A stretch of DNA of 64,000 bases, from NCBI RefSeq assembly GCF_013337115.1, contig NZ_SGWE01000005.1, positions 204,001 through 268,000 on the forward strand. The letters are read 5' to 3'. Positions within the stretch are counted from its first letter, which is position 1; each line of letters starts with the position of its first letter. This stretch comes from Deinococcus sp. JMULE3 (GTDB taxonomy: Bacteria; Deinococcota; Deinococci; Deinococcales; Deinococcaceae). Below are positions 17,068 through 25,009 of the stretch, piece after piece. The translations under genes and the position numbers were made by a program. A model generated the notes under the pieces. The model ran no database searches. It saw only the letters and a program-made list of their open reading frames with translations, and was not told the DNA's origin.

Positions 17068-20000
17068 TCAGGTTCTGAGCCACTGATCCGCTCCGGTGCT
17101 TAGGGGGCGCATGTTCTTCCTCACGCCACCAGTGTCCTGGCCGCCGGCCCGGTAGACCACGTCCTCAACGGCTTTGAGGAGCGGTTTAAAGCGGGCAATG
17201 CGATTGGCGAGGCTGCGCTCAGTCTTGATGAGGGTCGCCCCCGTCAGCCCGTACAGGCCTTTGATCTGATCGATGATCTTGACGATCACGGCCTCCTCGG
17301 ACACCTGACCCCAGTCCACGTCGACCTGCAGATCGAAGAGCACGATCTTGTTCGCCTTCACCCACTCGACGATCTGCTTCTCCCGCTCTCCCATGACGAT
17401 CTTGTTGAAGTGGTCGCTAGTGGTGACCAAGTTGAGGCTCCTTCTGTACCCGCTGCCGCCGAACCAGTTAGCAAGCACGTGCGCGCTGTTATGGTCGTAG
17501 TTTTTCAGTTTGTTGCTCGGATCACCTGTTCTGCCTCGGCCCAGCGATGTCAGGGCGAGGTTGAAGCCTTTGGTGCTGGTGGTGTGCCCGCTTCTGGCCA
17601 CGCTCGTCTGGAAGCCCTTGCCGGTCTTGGTGGTGTAGGAAATGATGATCTTCTGACCATCGGTGGACAGCTTGAGGTTCTGCGGTTCGAATTCGCCGTG
17701 TTCTTTGGCCTTGCTCTCCTTGAAGGCCTTGAGCCACGCTTCGAGGCCGTCACCGATATCAGGCAGCTGGTGCCGTTTCAGGAAGCCCTGAATCTGCGAG
17801 ACCAGGGTTCTGGACGACTGGGTGATCCGCAGACTGACCTGCGAGTCGGCGTCCACCGGCTGCTTCAGCAACTTCCGGAGGTGCTTGTCGGCGGTGCCGA
17901 TTGCCCTCAGTTCCCCGAACTGCGTGTCGAGCAGGCGGTAGCCGTCTGAATCGGCCGGCAGGGTCTTCTGGAGGCCCTTGATCACTCTGCCGTGTCGGCC
18001 CACCTTGTACGAGAGGGTGTCCCGCTTGGACGCCATGTCGAGCACCGGAGTGGCCGCCTGTTTCACGAACAGGGTGTGCCCCGCGAAGGAGAGGGTCAAC
18101 TCGACAGGCGTTCGGGCGCCGGCCGAGGTCTTTGAGTCCGCCTTCTTGGTGTCGGCTGCACCAGGGCGTTTGCCGGTCAGCTTCTCGATCAGGCCCTTGA
18201 CCTTGGCCACGATCTTGTCCACCACCCGGTCGAGCCGGCCGCGCACCTTCTGAATGACCGCCTTGACCTTGGTCCCGAAGTTGCCCAGGCCCGCGACTTT
18301 CCCGAGCCAGGTCAGCGCAATCGGAATCATGCCGCCCAGCGTGCGGTCAATGGCCCCCACTGCGCCGCTGATGTTCCCGGCCGCGATCGCCGCCACGCTG
18401 CTCAGGCCGCTGGTGATCACCTGCCCGATCTGCGCGGCCTGCTGCACCACCACCTGCACAGTCTGGAACGCCCCGATGATGGCGCTGATCAAGCCGCCAC
18501 CCGGGACCAGCATGGTCACGACCTTCTGAATCCCGGCCAGCACCAGACTGTTCGTGACTTCCGTCTTGATGCCGTCCTGCACGGCCTTACCGGTAGAGCC
18601 CTGTTCGGTTTTCATCTCCTGCGCCTTGTCCAGGCCGCCCTTCAGGCTTTGCAGCACCTCAACGGTGCGCTCAGCGGCACTGACCTTCTGGGCACCGCCC
18701 GCCCCGAGCGCCTTGACCAACTTGCCGCGCATTGCCTGGTAGGTGAGGCCCATCACGCTCAGGGCGGTCAGGAACACGCCCTGCAGGTCGAACTTCGCGG
18801 GAAAGCTGATGCCGGTACTCCCGGTGAGCCACTGACCCACGCCGCGCTGCAGGTGCTTGGGGGCGTTCGTGGAGAACTGCTTGAATCCGCCCTTGACCGC
18901 CTCGACTAGGTTGCGGGCGAAGCGGGCGGGGTCCTTGAGAATCTGCACCACGCTGCCTTTGGCGCCGCGCAGGCCCGCCATGATCGTCTTACCCAGCGGC
19001 CCCAGTCCGGCTGAGAGGGCCGTCATGGCGATCCCGGCGATGTGGTCCGCGCAGCCCAGAATCAGAGACTTCACGCCGCTGATGCGGGAGGTCACCGCGC
19101 TCTTGGCTTTGCCGAGGTCAGCCGCCTGGATGGCGCCGGCCACCTCGCCCAGCACGCCGCTGAGGTTCAGCTTGCCCAACTGTCCCTGGAACCACTGCCA
19201 GGCCTTGTCAACCACCCTGGTTTCCCGCAGGGCGCGCAGGATGTCCTTGAGGGGGCCGGGCACCCAGTTCGTCAGGGCGGTCAGGATGCTGTCGGCGCTT
19301 CCGCTGATGGTCTGGCCGGTCACGAGATCGCGACCGAAGGCCAGGCAGAGTTCGCGGTAGCCGGGAAGGCGGCTCAGGCCACTGGCGATCAGGTCCTTGC
19401 CCTTGTTGACGATGGCGGCTGCTCCGTTCTGAACGGCGGTGACCGGGTTGAGGCTGCTCAGGTCAAAGCGCTGCACGGCGAGGTGACCAGTGGAGCGCTG
19501 CCAGCCTCCTGGTTGCAGGTCGAGCAGTGGCTTGAGGCTCAGTTGCCGCGCCGCTCCGGCCTGCACGCGCCCCAGGGCTGCCTGCTGGCTGTACACGCCC
19601 GGCGCGTGCGGTCCGCTGCGGTGCGCGACTGGGGGCATGAGGCTCTTCGGGCTGGGCATGACCTGCGCGAGCTTCGCCCCCATGGCGCGGGCTTCACTTT
19701 CCAGACCAGCGTCGGGGTCGATGCCGCTCCCCACGCGCCCCTGACTCTGCTGCACGGTATGCGTGACCTCGTGCGCCAGGAGTTCGAGTCCGGACTGCGT
19801 GTTCGGGTTGAAGTGCCCCGCGCGGAAGAAGATGTCCGCGCCCGTCGTGAAGGCGATCGCGTTCACGCCCTTCGCCAGTGTGTCCGCTTCAGCGTCGGCG
19901 TGAATCCGCACGCGGCTGAGGTCATGGTTCAGCCCCTGTTCCAATTGCCGCCGGATGGCTTCCGGGAGGGGGGAACCCCCTCCCCTTCTCGCCTGGATCC

Positions 20001-20715
20001 GGGCCAGCAGGGGTTGCGTGGCTTCCGTGTCGAGTTCTGCCAGTTGACGCTGCAGACTCTGTGCCGTCTCGAAGTGCAGGGCCGCCGTCTCCTGGGCCTG
20101 AAGACGCTGCAGGGCCTCGTCGGTGGCCCTTTGGAGGGAGAGCCGTTCGGTAGGTGGGACCAGTCCCAGCACCACGCGGGCGACTGGGGCACTGAGCGCG
20201 TGGCGCTGCAGGGTGGCGAGCTGCTCCCCGTAGCTGGCATAGCGGGCACTCGGGTCGCCCCGGTCGACCCGGAAGCCCTGTGCGAGTTGCTGCGTCACCT
20301 GCCGTTGCAGCGTCTGGAACGCCCCGAACGTCCGCGCGTCGAGCCGCTGCCCCTCGAGCTCCCCGGCCCGGTGCCGCAGCACCGTCACCCACTCGTCCCG
20401 AGTCGCAGGCTTCGCCGGGACGGAATGGACGGCCGGGGCAGGCGGCCGTTCAGATCCTGTGGGCAGGACCTCTAGCTGCGCCTGAATCTCCTGACGTTCC
20501 CGCTGAACCCGCTGGCCCTCCTGACGGTCGAGTGTGGCGGCCCTGAGCGGTGCCTGCACCGCCTGCCGCTGCGCCGCGACCGGGCGCGCCGTGTGCTGGG
20601 TCAGCGCCTGACGGGCCTCTGAGTGCTGCTCCGCCGGGGACAAGGTAGGGATGGGCGGCAGCTTCGCGACCGTCTGGGCACGTTTACGGGTGGTGGGGCG
20701 GTGGACGAACGTCAT
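17068..20715 (-). CDS. DUF4157 (eCIS-core type) polymorphic toxin with C-terminal nuclease-like tip
   Basis: The product has 1215 residues. The ATG at 20715 is chosen because GGGAGG lies 7 bases upstream. Residues 1-230 are coiled-coil-like and Gln-rich. Residues about 240-340 form the DUF4157 domain (LPEAIRRQLEQGLNHDLSRV ... GLELLAHEVTHTVQQSQG), including HEVTH. DUF4157 proteins are often cargo of contractile injection systems or other exported toxins. A long Gly/Ala/Leu helical region follows (450-870) that could cross or insert into membranes, with a basic stretch after it. The tip at about 1060-1215 reads NYDHNSAHVLANWFGG, then RRSLNLVTTSDHFNKIV, a layout suggestive of a His-Me-finger DNA/RNA endonuclease. 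A small acidic gene follows as candidate immunity. No injection-machine genes lie in the window. Confidence 0.75.
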   Translation of the reverse strand: MTFVHRPTTRKRAQTVAKLPPIPTLSPAEQHSEARQALTQHTARPVAAQRQAVQAPLRAATLDRQEGQRVQRERQEIQAQLEVLPTGSERPPAPAVHSVPAKPATRDEWVTVLRHRAGELEGQRLDARTFGAFQTLQRQVTQQLAQGFRVDRGDPSARYASYGEQLATLQRHALSAPVARVVLGLVPPTERLSLQRATDEALQRLQAQETAALHFETAQSLQRQLAELDTEATQPLLARIQARRGGGSPLPEAIRRQLEQGLNHDLSRVRIHADAEADTLAKGVNAIAFTTGADIFFRAGHFNPNTQSGLELLAHEVTHTVQQSQGRVGSGIDPDAGLESEARAMGAKLAQVMPSPKSLMPPVAHRSGPHAPGVYSQQAALGRVQAGAARQLSLKPLLDLQPGGWQRSTGHLAVQRFDLSSLNPVTAVQNGAAAIVNKGKDLIASGLSRLPGYRELCLAFGRDLVTGQTISGSADSILTALTNWVPGPLKDILRALRETRVVDKAWQWFQGQLGKLNLSGVLGEVAGAIQAADLGKAKSAVTSRISGVKSLILGCADHIAGIAMTALSAGLGPLGKTIMAGLRGAKGSVVQILKDPARFARNLVEAVKGGFKQFSTNAPKHLQRGVGQWLTGSTGISFPAKFDLQGVFLTALSVMGLTYQAMRGKLVKALGAGGAQKVSAAERTVEVLQSLKGGLDKAQEMKTEQGSTGKAVQDGIKTEVTNSLVLAGIQKVVTMLVPGGGLISAIIGAFQTVQVVVQQAAQIGQVITSGLSSVAAIAAGNISGAVGAIDRTLGGMIPIALTWLGKVAGLGNFGTKVKAVIQKVRGRLDRVVDKIVAKVKGLIEKLTGKRPGAADTKKADSKTSAGARTPVELTLSFAGHTLFVKQAATPVLDMASKRDTLSYKVGRHGRVIKGLQKTLPADSDGYRLLDTQFGELRAIGTADKHLRKLLKQPVDADSQVSLRITQSSRTLVSQIQGFLKRHQLPDIGDGLEAWLKAFKESKAKEHGEFEPQNLKLSTDGQKIIISYTTKTGKGFQTSVARSGHTTSTKGFNLALTSLGRGRTGDPSNKLKNYDHNSAHVLANWFGGSGYRRSLNLVTTSDHFNKIVMGEREKQIVEWVKANKIVLFDLQVDVDWGQVSEEAVIVKIIDQIKGLYGLTGATLIKTERSLANRIARFKPLLKAVEDVVYRAGGQDTGGVRKNMRPLSTGADQWLRT

Positions 20716-21084
20716 GGCGGGCCTCCCGGACTCGCAGTCTACGGCCAAGTCGACGCCCGGTCAGCTCAAAGTGACCAGACCCGCTGGGCGCGTCACCGGC
20801 CTGAACCGCCACCGCCGTGACGCGCTGCCCGGCAGGCCCGTCCGTGCCCGCTGACGGCCCGCTGCGCTGAGCCAGTTGGCGTAGGCCACCAGCCCGTTCC
20901 GCTTCCCGCTGTGACCGTCCACACGGAAGAGCCGCGCCCCCGGGGTGCGTGGTGATCCCCGCGCCGCACTGGGCTGATGCCGGTGGATCCCGTTCGACGA
21001 TCTCGATTCCTCCACCTGGCGCCGTCGCGGCTGCCGGGCACCCTTCGGCGCGCCGTGAACGGTGGCGGGCCGCCTGGAGGACCC
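20716..21084. other. Intergenic stretch between toxin and peptide genes
   Basis: No complete gene is supported. The minus strand shows a protein-like tail (GARLFRVDGHSGKRNGLVAY, then ANWLSAAGRQ) ending at about 20761, which could be a remnant of a lost gene. Its upstream part dissolves into the reverse of the peptide and regulator genes. The promoter of the toxin gene and that of the peptide gene must both lie here. Confidence 0.35.
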
Positions 21085-21204
21085 ATGCGTGTCCTGGTTC
21101 TGTTGATGTGCCTGCTGGGCGCGGCGCGCGCCGAGCAGGGAAGCGGGGGGACCGGCCCGGTGCCGGCGCCCACTGCGCTGCCCGTGGCCACCACGGGCGT
21201 CTGA
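21085..21204 (+). CDS. Small secreted Gly-rich peptide (candidate signal peptide 1)
   Basis: A 39-codon gene with GGAGG four bases before ATG. The product starts with a compact Sec signal (MRVLVLLMCLLGAARA; basic Arg, hydrophobic core, Ala-x-Ala-type end). Cleavage would leave about 23 residues beginning EQGSGGTGPVPAPT. The coding case rests on the ribosome site, the signal-peptide pattern and a second, similarly built gene at 53200 that shares the GSGG(T/I)G core. Its stop lies 30 bases before a TPR regulator gene in the same direction. This arrangement recalls secreted-peptide/TPR-regulator pairs (for example Rap-Phr), but the relation here is only inferred. Confidence 0.5.
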   Translation: MRVLVLLMCLLGAARAEQGSGGTGPVPAPTALPVATTGV

Positions 21205-21234
21205 CCCACCTCGGGCGTCTGGCATAGTGCGGAC

Positions 21235-22593
21235 GTGTCGGCGCCCGCCTATGTCGAGATTCATCACCTCAATGCCCAGGGTCGGTTCGCGGAGGCCCTG
21301 GCGCGCCTGGACGAGCTGGACGACGGGGGCGTGCACCTGTGGCTGCGCGGCTGGGCCCTGCATCACCTGGGCCGCGTCCCCGAGGCGCACGCGGCCCTCG
21401 CGCGGGCCGAGCCGCTGCTTTCGGGCGCGAACCTGGGGCGGATGCTGATGGACCGCGCGGCGCTGTACGGGCACGAGCGGCAGTTCGCGCGGGCGTATGA
21501 CCTGCATGTGCGCGCCTGGCAGCACGGGCGGGGCGACGCGACGCATCAGGCGCTGGTGACGTACAACATCGGCTGGCAGCACCTCAGCCGCCTGCATCTC
21601 GCCCCGGCCCGGGCGCGCCTGTTCGAAGCCATGGAGGGCGCCGAGCGCCTGACCGGCGTGGACGCGGGCGAGCGGGTCCTGACGCGGACGGGCCTGAGCA
21701 CCCTGGAGCGGCTCAGCGGTCAGGTGGGGGCCGCGCTGGACCGCGCGGCGTGGGCGCTCGACGGCCCGCCGGACAATCGGCACGCGCGCCTGCCACACCG
21801 GGCGCTGTCCCTGGCCCACCGGCACCTGGGTGACCTCGCGGCCGCGCGCTCGGCGCAGGAGCAGGCGGTCGCGCGGTCAGCGCCGGGCGTGGACCGCGGC
21901 AGTCAGGCGCTGCTGTTGAGCCTGATCGACCGGCTGCAGGGACGGGCAGTGGATCTCCCGGCCCTGCGCATCCAGGCGATGCCGCTCGACCAGGTGCGCG
22001 CGGACCTGCACCTCGCGGACGACGCGCGCCGCGCCGGTCGGTCGGCGGAGGCGCTGACACGCCTGCGGGCGGTGCTGGCGCTCGATGAGCCGTTTGTGGT
22101 GCGGGACGAGGCGCCCAGCCTGCCCCAGCTGTACGCGCTGGGGCGGGAGGCGGGGCTGACCCTGCCGTCGGCGGAGCCGCTCGCGCAGCCGCGGCGGGCG
22201 GCCCTGCGGGCGCTCGGCGCGCCGGAACTGCTCGTGGACGGCGCGCCGGTGCCCGTCTCGGGCGGGCGGTCGTTTGCGCTACTGACGTACCTGGCCCTCT
22301 ACGGGGGCGCGCCGATGGATACGCTCGCCCCGGACGTCCTGCCGGGCGTCCCTCCGGGCCAGTGGCGGTCGCGGCTGCGAGCGGCGGTGGCCGGGATCAC
22401 CCGCTGGTTGGGGGATCCAGAAGCCGTGACCGTGCAGGAGCGGCAGGTGCAGCTCAGTCCGCGCTGGCAGGTGACAGTGGACGTCGCCGAGGTGCTGGCC
22501 GGGCACGGTCAGGCCCGGGGGGCATTCCTGCCGGGCCTGTACAGCGAGTGGACGGGCCGCGTGCAGGACCTGCTCGACCGGCAGGGGCACTGA
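21235..22593 (+). CDS. TPR protein with C-terminal SARP-like winged-helix (regulator)
   Basis: The 452-residue protein has about 300 residues of TPR-like helices (RFAEALARLDELDDGGVHLW; VTYNIGWQHLSRLHLAPARA; HRALSLAHRHLGDLAAARSA). A C-terminal part then resembles the OmpR/BTAD half of SARP-type regulators (ALRALGAPELLVDGAPVPVS; LLTYLALYGGAPMDTLAPDV). This is the reverse of the usual SARP order. The start is GTG. A CATAGT hexamer ends 6 bases before it, matching the leaderless starts elsewhere in this window. The small secreted peptide gene lies just upstream and a related regulator lies downstream, converging. A transcription-factor role with TPRs as sensor is inferred; no DNA target is visible. 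Confidence 0.65.
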   Translation: MSAPAYVEIHHLNAQGRFAEALARLDELDDGGVHLWLRGWALHHLGRVPEAHAALARAEPLLSGANLGRMLMDRAALYGHERQFARAYDLHVRAWQHGRGDATHQALVTYNIGWQHLSRLHLAPARARLFEAMEGAERLTGVDAGERVLTRTGLSTLERLSGQVGAALDRAAWALDGPPDNRHARLPHRALSLAHRHLGDLAAARSAQEQAVARSAPGVDRGSQALLLSLIDRLQGRAVDLPALRIQAMPLDQVRADLHLADDARRAGRSAEALTRLRAVLALDEPFVVRDEAPSLPQLYALGREAGLTLPSAEPLAQPRRAALRALGAPELLVDGAPVPVSGGRSFALLTYLALYGGAPMDTLAPDVLPGVPPGQWRSRLRAAVAGITRWLGDPEAVTVQERQVQLSPRWQVTVDVAEVLAGHGQARGAFLPGLYSEWTGRVQDLLDRQGH

Positions 22594-22660
22594 AAGCGCG
22601 GGCGATCCATGGCACCAGGTGTGCTGTGACGGCTGAGCGGACGGGCCAACGGGCGCGGTC

Positions 22661-23812
22661 TCAGCCGGGTGGTCGGTGTCCCGGCGCGATGCGTTCCTCG
22701 CCGTCGTGCAGGCGCGCGCGGCGGTCCTCGGCCCACCAGCCGGGCACGTGCGGGAGCCAGGGGCGTGCGCTGCGGGCGTCCGGGGCGAGCGCGTCGGCCT
22801 GCCAGTCGAGGGCCGGGTCGAGGAACAGCAGGCCGCGGCGGGACGTGACGGCGCCCGGGTGGCGCAGCAGGTGCCGGACGCTGCTGAGGTGATGCCGGAC
22901 CTGCGCGTACAGCGCGTCGCGCTCCCCTCCGCCGAGTACGGCGTCGGCGGCGCGTTCCCAGTGGGCCGGGCCGGTGTGGATCAGGAAGGTCAGCAGCGCC
23001 AGGGCCCGGCCGTCTCCGGGCACCGGCGTGAACGTCGCTCCGCGCTGCAGGCCCTGGCGGGTCAGGGTGAGGACCTGCACGGCGCGGCCGCCTTCGGCTG
23101 ACGGGAGGGTCACGCTGGCCTGCGCCGCGGCGCGCGGGGTCAGGGCCGCTTCTTCACGCGCGAAGGGCTGGGTTGCCGCGAGGCGCAGCCAGCCCTCGGC
23201 TTCGGGCTGTGCGCCGTGCGCGAGGGCGTGCTCGGCGAGGTGCCAGGCGAGGCGCGCCTGGAGGGGGCCATCCAGGCGGCCGGCGAGGTGCGCGGCGCGC
23301 GCGTGCGTGCCGGCCGGGTCGATCGCGAACCAGGTGAGGGTCTCGGCGACCTCGCCGCTCACGGTGCGGGTGTCTTCCTGCGCGGCGTGCGCGGCACTGA
23401 GCGCGCCCCACGGTTCACCGCTCAGGCGCAGGGTTGCGGCGCGGGCAAGGTGCGCGTGGACGGGCCAGTCCGCGGCGCGGACGCGCAGGGCCGCGTCGGC
23501 CAGGGCGAGGGCGGCCGCGTGGTCGCCGCTGACGCGCGCCGTGACGCTGGCGGTCAGGAGGGCCGGGGCACGCAGGGGCCGCGCGAGGCGGTGCGTGCGC
23601 GTCAGGTGCAGGGCCTCGTCCGCGCAGATGCGCGCCTGGGGCGTCTCGCCGCGGGACAGGTGCGCGCGGCTGAGGGTCAGCAGGGCGCCCGCGCGGCCCA
23701 GCGCGGCGCCCTGGCGGCTCGCGGCGTGCAGGGCCGCGAAGACCCCGCCCGGCAGTGGGCCCGTGGCCGGGAGGCCGTCCAGGCCGGGGAGCGGCGTGAG
23801 GTCGAGGATCAC
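22661..23812 (-). CDS. TPR/SARP-like regulator divergent from the helicase operon
   Basis: The product is 383 residues when started at the GTG at 23812 (VILDLTPLPGLDGLPATGPL). That start sits exactly six bases after TACACT, a textbook Deinococcus leaderless layout; an ATG 27 bases earlier is less likely. It has the same design as the previous regulator: Ala-rich TPR-like helices followed by a winged-helix-like C-terminus (LQRGATFTPVPGDGRALALL; VRHHLSSVRHLLRHPG). The next gene, the first of the helicase-DUF1998 operon, is read the other way 86 bases off. This makes the protein the obvious candidate regulator of that operon. Confidence 0.65.
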   Translation of the reverse strand: MILDLTPLPGLDGLPATGPLPGGVFAALHAASRQGAALGRAGALLTLSRAHLSRGETPQARICADEALHLTRTHRLARPLRAPALLTASVTARVSGDHAAALALADAALRVRAADWPVHAHLARAATLRLSGEPWGALSAAHAAQEDTRTVSGEVAETLTWFAIDPAGTHARAAHLAGRLDGPLQARLAWHLAEHALAHGAQPEAEGWLRLAATQPFAREEAALTPRAAAQASVTLPSAEGGRAVQVLTLTRQGLQRGATFTPVPGDGRALALLTFLIHTGPAHWERAADAVLGGGERDALYAQVRHHLSSVRHLLRHPGAVTSRRGLLFLDPALDWQADALAPDARSARPWLPHVPGWWAEDRRARLHDGEERIAPGHRPPG

Positions 23813-23818
23813 GCGTGC

Positions 23819-23824
23819 AGTGTA
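23819..23824 (-). promoter_or_regulatory. Leaderless -10 hexamer TACACT for the 22661-23812 regulator
   Basis: TACACT on the minus strand, then six bases, then GTG. The identical hexamer and spacing occur before the S41 protease gene, which supports both. Confidence 0.6.
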
Positions 23825-23897
23825 GTGGAGTGGTTTCACAATTTTCCAGATGAGGTGAAGGGCCCGCGGGCACTGTGCAGGTCACGGAGGAGTTCAC

Positions 23898-24755
23898 GTG
23901 CCCCACACCACGCCACCACGCCGACCCGAGCCTGTCCGTCTGGCCTATTGCCCCGGCGCGCCGCTGCCCCTCATCCTGTATCCAGACGCCGCGACCGACG
24001 CGGAGATGCAAAGTCGCGTCTACCAGGAACTGCATCAGCGCCGTCAGGCGGCCGCCCGGGTGACGGGCGGCGAACCCGAACGCACCGCGTTCATCACCGG
24101 CCTGCTCGAGGACGACCTCCTCGTGCAGGATGCCCGCCGCTCCTTCCTGGCGCACCTGCGCCGCAGCGGCGTGACCGAGCGGCTCTTCGCCGCCGCGGCT
24201 GACGTTGCCACGGAAGTCGTCCTGCGCGCCGCCTTCCGGCGGACCGGCGACCTGCTGCAGTGGAACCCGGACGTCGCGCCGCTGGCCGGCTGGTGGGGGC
24301 AGCAGGCCCTGTTCGAGTACAACAACGACGGGCGGCGCTTCGCGGAACGCAGCGCCGGGTACCGCCGCGGCGCCCGCACGAGCGTCACGCTGGTGAGTGC
24401 CGACGCCCTTCCCGTGGGGGAGGACGAGCCGGCCGCGCTCGACGTGCCGGACGTGGAAGCCGACCCGGCCCTGCGCTTCGAGCGCTACTCCGCCGGCGAC
24501 CTGCTCGAGGCGCTGTTCATCCACTGCGCGGGGGACCCGGCCCTGGTGGACCTGCGGGTGTGGCTGGCGGCCGACGCGCTCCACGAGGACGCGCCCGTGT
24601 CGTTCAGTGTGGACGGCGCGCGCGTCGCGTGGCGCAGCCGCGGGCAGCAGGACGCCGCCGCGCTGCAGGGCGTCACCACCCGCACCATCCGCAACCGGGC
24701 CCGCGCCGTGGAAACTCTTCTCGAGCGCCTGCGCGGCCTGGCGGGGGCTGCGTGA
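23898..24755 (+). CDS. Operon gene 1: protein with C-terminal sigma-like helix-turn-helix
   Basis: The 285-residue product has a GTG start behind GGAGGAG. The N-terminal half is helical (AFITGLLEDDLLVQDARRSF; GVTERLFAAAADVATEVVLR). The middle is acidic (VGEDEPAALDVPDVEADPAL). The last 40 residues (QGVTTRTIRNRARAVETLLE) resemble a sigma-70 region 4 or similar helix-turn-helix. It could sense or bind DNA for the operon or regulate its expression. I do not recognise the family. Its stop overlaps the next start (GTGA), so the five genes from here to 33417 are almost certainly one transcript. Confidence 0.6.
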   Translation: MPHTTPPRRPEPVRLAYCPGAPLPLILYPDAATDAEMQSRVYQELHQRRQAAARVTGGEPERTAFITGLLEDDLLVQDARRSFLAHLRRSGVTERLFAAAADVATEVVLRAAFRRTGDLLQWNPDVAPLAGWWGQQALFEYNNDGRRFAERSAGYRRGARTSVTLVSADALPVGEDEPAALDVPDVEADPALRFERYSAGDLLEALFIHCAGDPALVDLRVWLAADALHEDAPVSFSVDGARVAWRSRGQQDAAALQGVTTRTIRNRARAVETLLERLRGLAGAA

Positions 24756-25009
24756 AGCGGCGCGGACTGCCGGCCCTGCTCGCGGTCTTCCGGCCAGCGC
24801 CGCCCGCGACCCTGCCCCTGGTGACCGACCGGACCCCTGCCCCGGCGCCGCGTGCCGCACCCGTGCGGGACTGCCCGGACTGCGGGGGCAGCGGCCGGGA
24901 CGGGGGCGACTGCCTGACCTGTGACGGCACCGGCGTGCCGCGTCTGCGCGTGCCCCGCCCGGCGCGCCTGCTCGACTGGGACGAGGTGACCCCATGGCCC
25001 GACCGGTGA
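24752..25009 (+). CDS. Operon gene 2: small zinc-finger protein
   Basis: An 85-residue protein from a GTG overlapping the previous stop. The centre has CPDCGGSGRDGGDCLTCDGT, the CxxCGGxGxxGGxCxxCxGxG pattern of a DnaJ-type zinc finger. The N-terminus is Pro/Ala-rich, and the C-terminus ends with the acidic, aromatic LLDWDEVTPWPDR. It could be a docking or chaperone-like subunit binding a partner or nucleic acid. The frame runs 16 bases into the next gene. Without the overlaps on both sides it would be easy to miss. Confidence 0.6.
   Translation: MKRRGLPALLAVFRPAPPATLPLVTDRTPAPAPRAAPVRDCPDCGGSGRDGGDCLTCDGTGVPRLRVPRPARLLDWDEVTPWPDR

Noticed and set aside
20761..21825. 354-residue minus-strand frame
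   Set aside because: Most of it is antisense to the regulator and peptide genes; only the last part looks protein-like and is described as intergenic.
22625..22672. GGCTGAG/CTCAGCC hairpin between convergent regulators
   Set aside because: The stem is short with a long loop and no T-run; too weak to call a terminator.
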